DNA from: Gemmataceae bacterium
Lineage (GTDB): Bacteria; Planctomycetota; Planctomycetia; Gemmatales; Gemmataceae
Length of the DNA: 5,522 bases
NCBI GenBank assembly: GCA_020847555.1
Contig: JADLBT010000202.1
Span: 1-5,522 of the forward strand
Reading direction: 5' to 3'
The position numbers were made by a program, and so were the translations under genes. Positions 4,087-5,522 of the stretch are shown here, one piece after another. The notes under the pieces were generated by a model. That model was not told the DNA's origin. It searched no databases and saw only the letters and a program-made list of their open reading frames with translations. The first letter of the stretch is position 1. Each line of letters opens with the position of its first letter.

Positions 4087-5522
4087 CTAACGCAGGATCT
4101 CCCGCACGACGTTCCCGTGGACGTCGGTCAGGCGGAAGTCGCGCCCGCCGTACCGATACGTCAGGCGCTCGTGGTCGAGCCCCAGCAGGTGCAGAATGGT
4201 CGCGTGCAGGTCGTGGATGTGGACCTTGTTCTCGACCGCGTGCCAGCCGTACTCGTCGGTCGCGCCGTAGCAGAACCCGGACTTGACGCCGGCGCCGGCG
4301 AGCCACATCGTGAACCCTTCCGGGTTGTGATCGCGGCCGTCCGTGCCCTCGGCGGTCGGAGTGCGCCCGAACTCCCCGCCCCACCAGACAAGCGTGTCTT
4401 CCAGTAGCCCGCGGGCCTTCAGGTCGGCGAGCAAACCGGCGATCGGTTTATCCACCTCGCGAGCATTCTTCTCGTGCCCGCGGCGCAGGTTGCCGTGCTG
4501 GTCCCACTGCACGAAGGCGTCGCTGTGTGTCACCTGGATGTAGCGGACACCGCGCTCGGCGAACCGGCGGGCGAGCAGGCACTGCCGGCCGAAGTTGGCG
4601 GTCACCGGATCGTCGAGCCCGTACAGTTGCTGCGTCGCCAGCGTTTCGCGGGACAGATCCTCGGCCTCGGGCATGGCGCGCTGCATGCGGAACGCCAGCT
4701 CGAAGCTGTTGATGCGGGCCTCCAGCGACGGCTCCGGGCCGGCCCGGCGCTGGTGGTCGCGGTTCATCTCGGCGAGGCGCGCCAGCTGCAGCCGCTGCAC
4801 CTCGGGCGGGACGCGGCTGTTGCGGATGTAGCGCACCCGCGCCTGCTCGGCCGGGATGCTGGCGTTGCCCAGCGGCGTGCCCTGGTAGGCGGCGGGGAGG
4901 AAGGCGGCGCCCCAGTTGTTGACGCCGCCGTGGGCGAGCGTCGGGCAGATGGTGATGAACCCGGGCAGGTCGCGGTTCTCGGTGCCCAGGCCGTAGGTCA
5001 CCCACGAGCCGATGCTGGGGCGCACGAAGTTGTCACTGCCGGTGTGCAGCTTGAGCAGGGCGCCGCCGTGGGCCGGGTTGGTGCCGTGGAGCGAGTGCAG
5101 CAAGCAGAGGTCATCGACGCAGCGGGCGACGTGCGGGAACAACTCGCTCACCGCGATGCCGCTTCGGCCATACTTGCGGAAGCGCCACGGCGACGCGAGC
5201 AGGTTGCCGGTGCGGGCGAAGGTGACGCGCGGGCGCGCAAACGGGTACGGGCGGCCGTGGTCGCGCTGGAGGAGCGGCTTGGGGTCGAACGTATCGACGT
5301 GCGACGGCCCGCCCTTCATGAACAGGAAGATGACGCGCTTCGCCCGGGCCGGAAAGTGCGGCGGGCGCGGGGCGAGCGGGTCGGCGGGCGGCGAACTCGG
5401 GGCGGCGGCCGCGTCCCGGGCGAGCAGGTCGAGCAGGGCCAGGTAGCCGAACCCGACGGCGCTGTGGCGGAGCATCTCGCGCCGGGTCACCTGGCCGCCG
5501 TCAACGCCGTGCGAAACGTGCA
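4087..5522 (-). CDS. Tat-exported DUF1501 family protein, 5'-truncated by window edge
   Basis: At least 477 codons are visible. DUF1501 proteins have a sulfatase/alkaline-phosphatase-like fold; their biochemical role is not settled, and in planctomycetes they are typically encoded beside DUF1549/DUF1553 cytochrome-like proteins. A GTG at 5490 could start a 467-residue protein, but the frame continues to the edge through HGVDGGQ just before VTRREML, a context typical of family N-termini, so the true start probably lies outside. Numbered from 5490, the Tat signal is TRREM (2-6), a hydrophobic stretch (10-24) and AAAA (27-30). Conserved motifs follow: KGGPSHVDTFDPKP (59-72), HGGVNNWG (187-194), VTHSDAFVQWDQHG (320-333), GGEFGRTPTAEG (371-382), GRDHNPEGFTMWLAGAG (385-401) and HIHDLHATILHLLGLDH (424-440), with a usual C-terminus. 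The His/Asp-rich motifs suggest metal binding. It is probably the upstream member of an operon with the phosphodiesterase; any DUF1553 partner would lie to the right of the window. Confidence 0.9.
   Translation of the reverse strand, partial: HVSHGVDGGQVTRREMLRHSAVGFGYLALLDLLARDAAAAPSSPPADPLAPRPPHFPARAKRVIFLFMKGGPSHVDTFDPKPLLQRDHGRPYPFARPRVTFARTGNLLASPWRFRKYGRSGIAVSELFPHVARCVDDLCLLHSLHGTNPAHGGALLKLHTGSDNFVRPSIGSWVTYGLGTENRDLPGFITICPTLAHGGVNNWGAAFLPAAYQGTPLGNASIPAEQARVRYIRNSRVPPEVQRLQLARLAEMNRDHQRRAGPEPSLEARINSFELAFRMQRAMPEAEDLSRETLATQQLYGLDDPVTANFGRQCLLARRFAERGVRYIQVTHSDAFVQWDQHGNLRRGHEKNAREVDKPIAGLLADLKARGLLEDTLVWWGGEFGRTPTAEGTDGRDHNPEGFTMWLAGAGVKSGFCYGATDEYGWHAVENKVHIHDLHATILHLLGLDHERLTYRYGGRDFRLTDVHGNVVREILR

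Noticed and set aside
3209..4090. 293-codon plus-strand frame antisense to the phosphodiesterase
   Set aside because: It has no domain-like features, and the minus strand has complete GDPD motifs and a signal peptide.
4046..4384. N-terminal extension of the phosphodiesterase into the DUF1501 gene
   Set aside because: The extension is Arg-rich shadow sequence overlapping conserved DUF1501 coding in another frame. A signal peptide and GAGG mark the start at 4045.

Overview
The window looks like chromosomal DNA of a GC-rich planctomycete, most likely a member of the Gemmataceae. Three things suggest this: a very GC-rich composition with strong G/C preference at third codon positions; an ECF sigma factor of the planctomycete PF07638 type directly coupled to an FHA-domain Ser/Thr kinase that carries a planctomycete-style N-terminal module; and a Tat-exported DUF1501 protein, a family greatly expanded in planctomycetes. 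No RNA genes, insertion sequences, CRISPR arrays or phage genes were seen.

Layout. Positions 1-561 (minus strand) hold the first 187 codons of a membrane-anchored protein with a zinc ribbon, one transmembrane helix and a Pro/Lys repeat linker. The gene runs off the left edge and may be the start of a trypsin-like peptidase. Positions 562-903 are a divergent intergenic region with a perfect TATAAT box and an overlapping ECF-like promoter motif facing right, plus a weaker promoter candidate facing left. Positions 904-1497 and 1494-3173 (plus strand) encode an ECF sigma factor and a soluble FHA-Ser/Thr kinase joined by an ATGA overlap. A GC-rich hairpin lies in the 53-bp gap between the convergent genes. 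Positions 3227-4045 and 4087-5522 (minus strand) encode a secreted glycerophosphodiester phosphodiesterase and, upstream of it, a Tat-exported DUF1501 protein whose N-terminus is cut by the right edge.

How the parts may work together. The sigma factor and kinase look like one signalling unit in which the kinase replaces the usual anti-sigma factor. No anti-sigma gene is visible and the two genes are translationally coupled. The kinase has no membrane segment and no recognisable sensor domain; its FHA domain and Thr-rich linker suggest control by phospho-dependent assembly. The DUF1501 and phosphodiesterase genes probably form a separate operon for extracytoplasmic proteins. Its link to the sigma/kinase unit is only convergent neighbourhood. 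The divergent membrane protein shares the control region with the sigma gene and is a possible target. The most interesting points are the sigma/kinase pair, Ser57 in region 2.2 of the sigma factor, and the two overlapping promoter signatures ahead of it.
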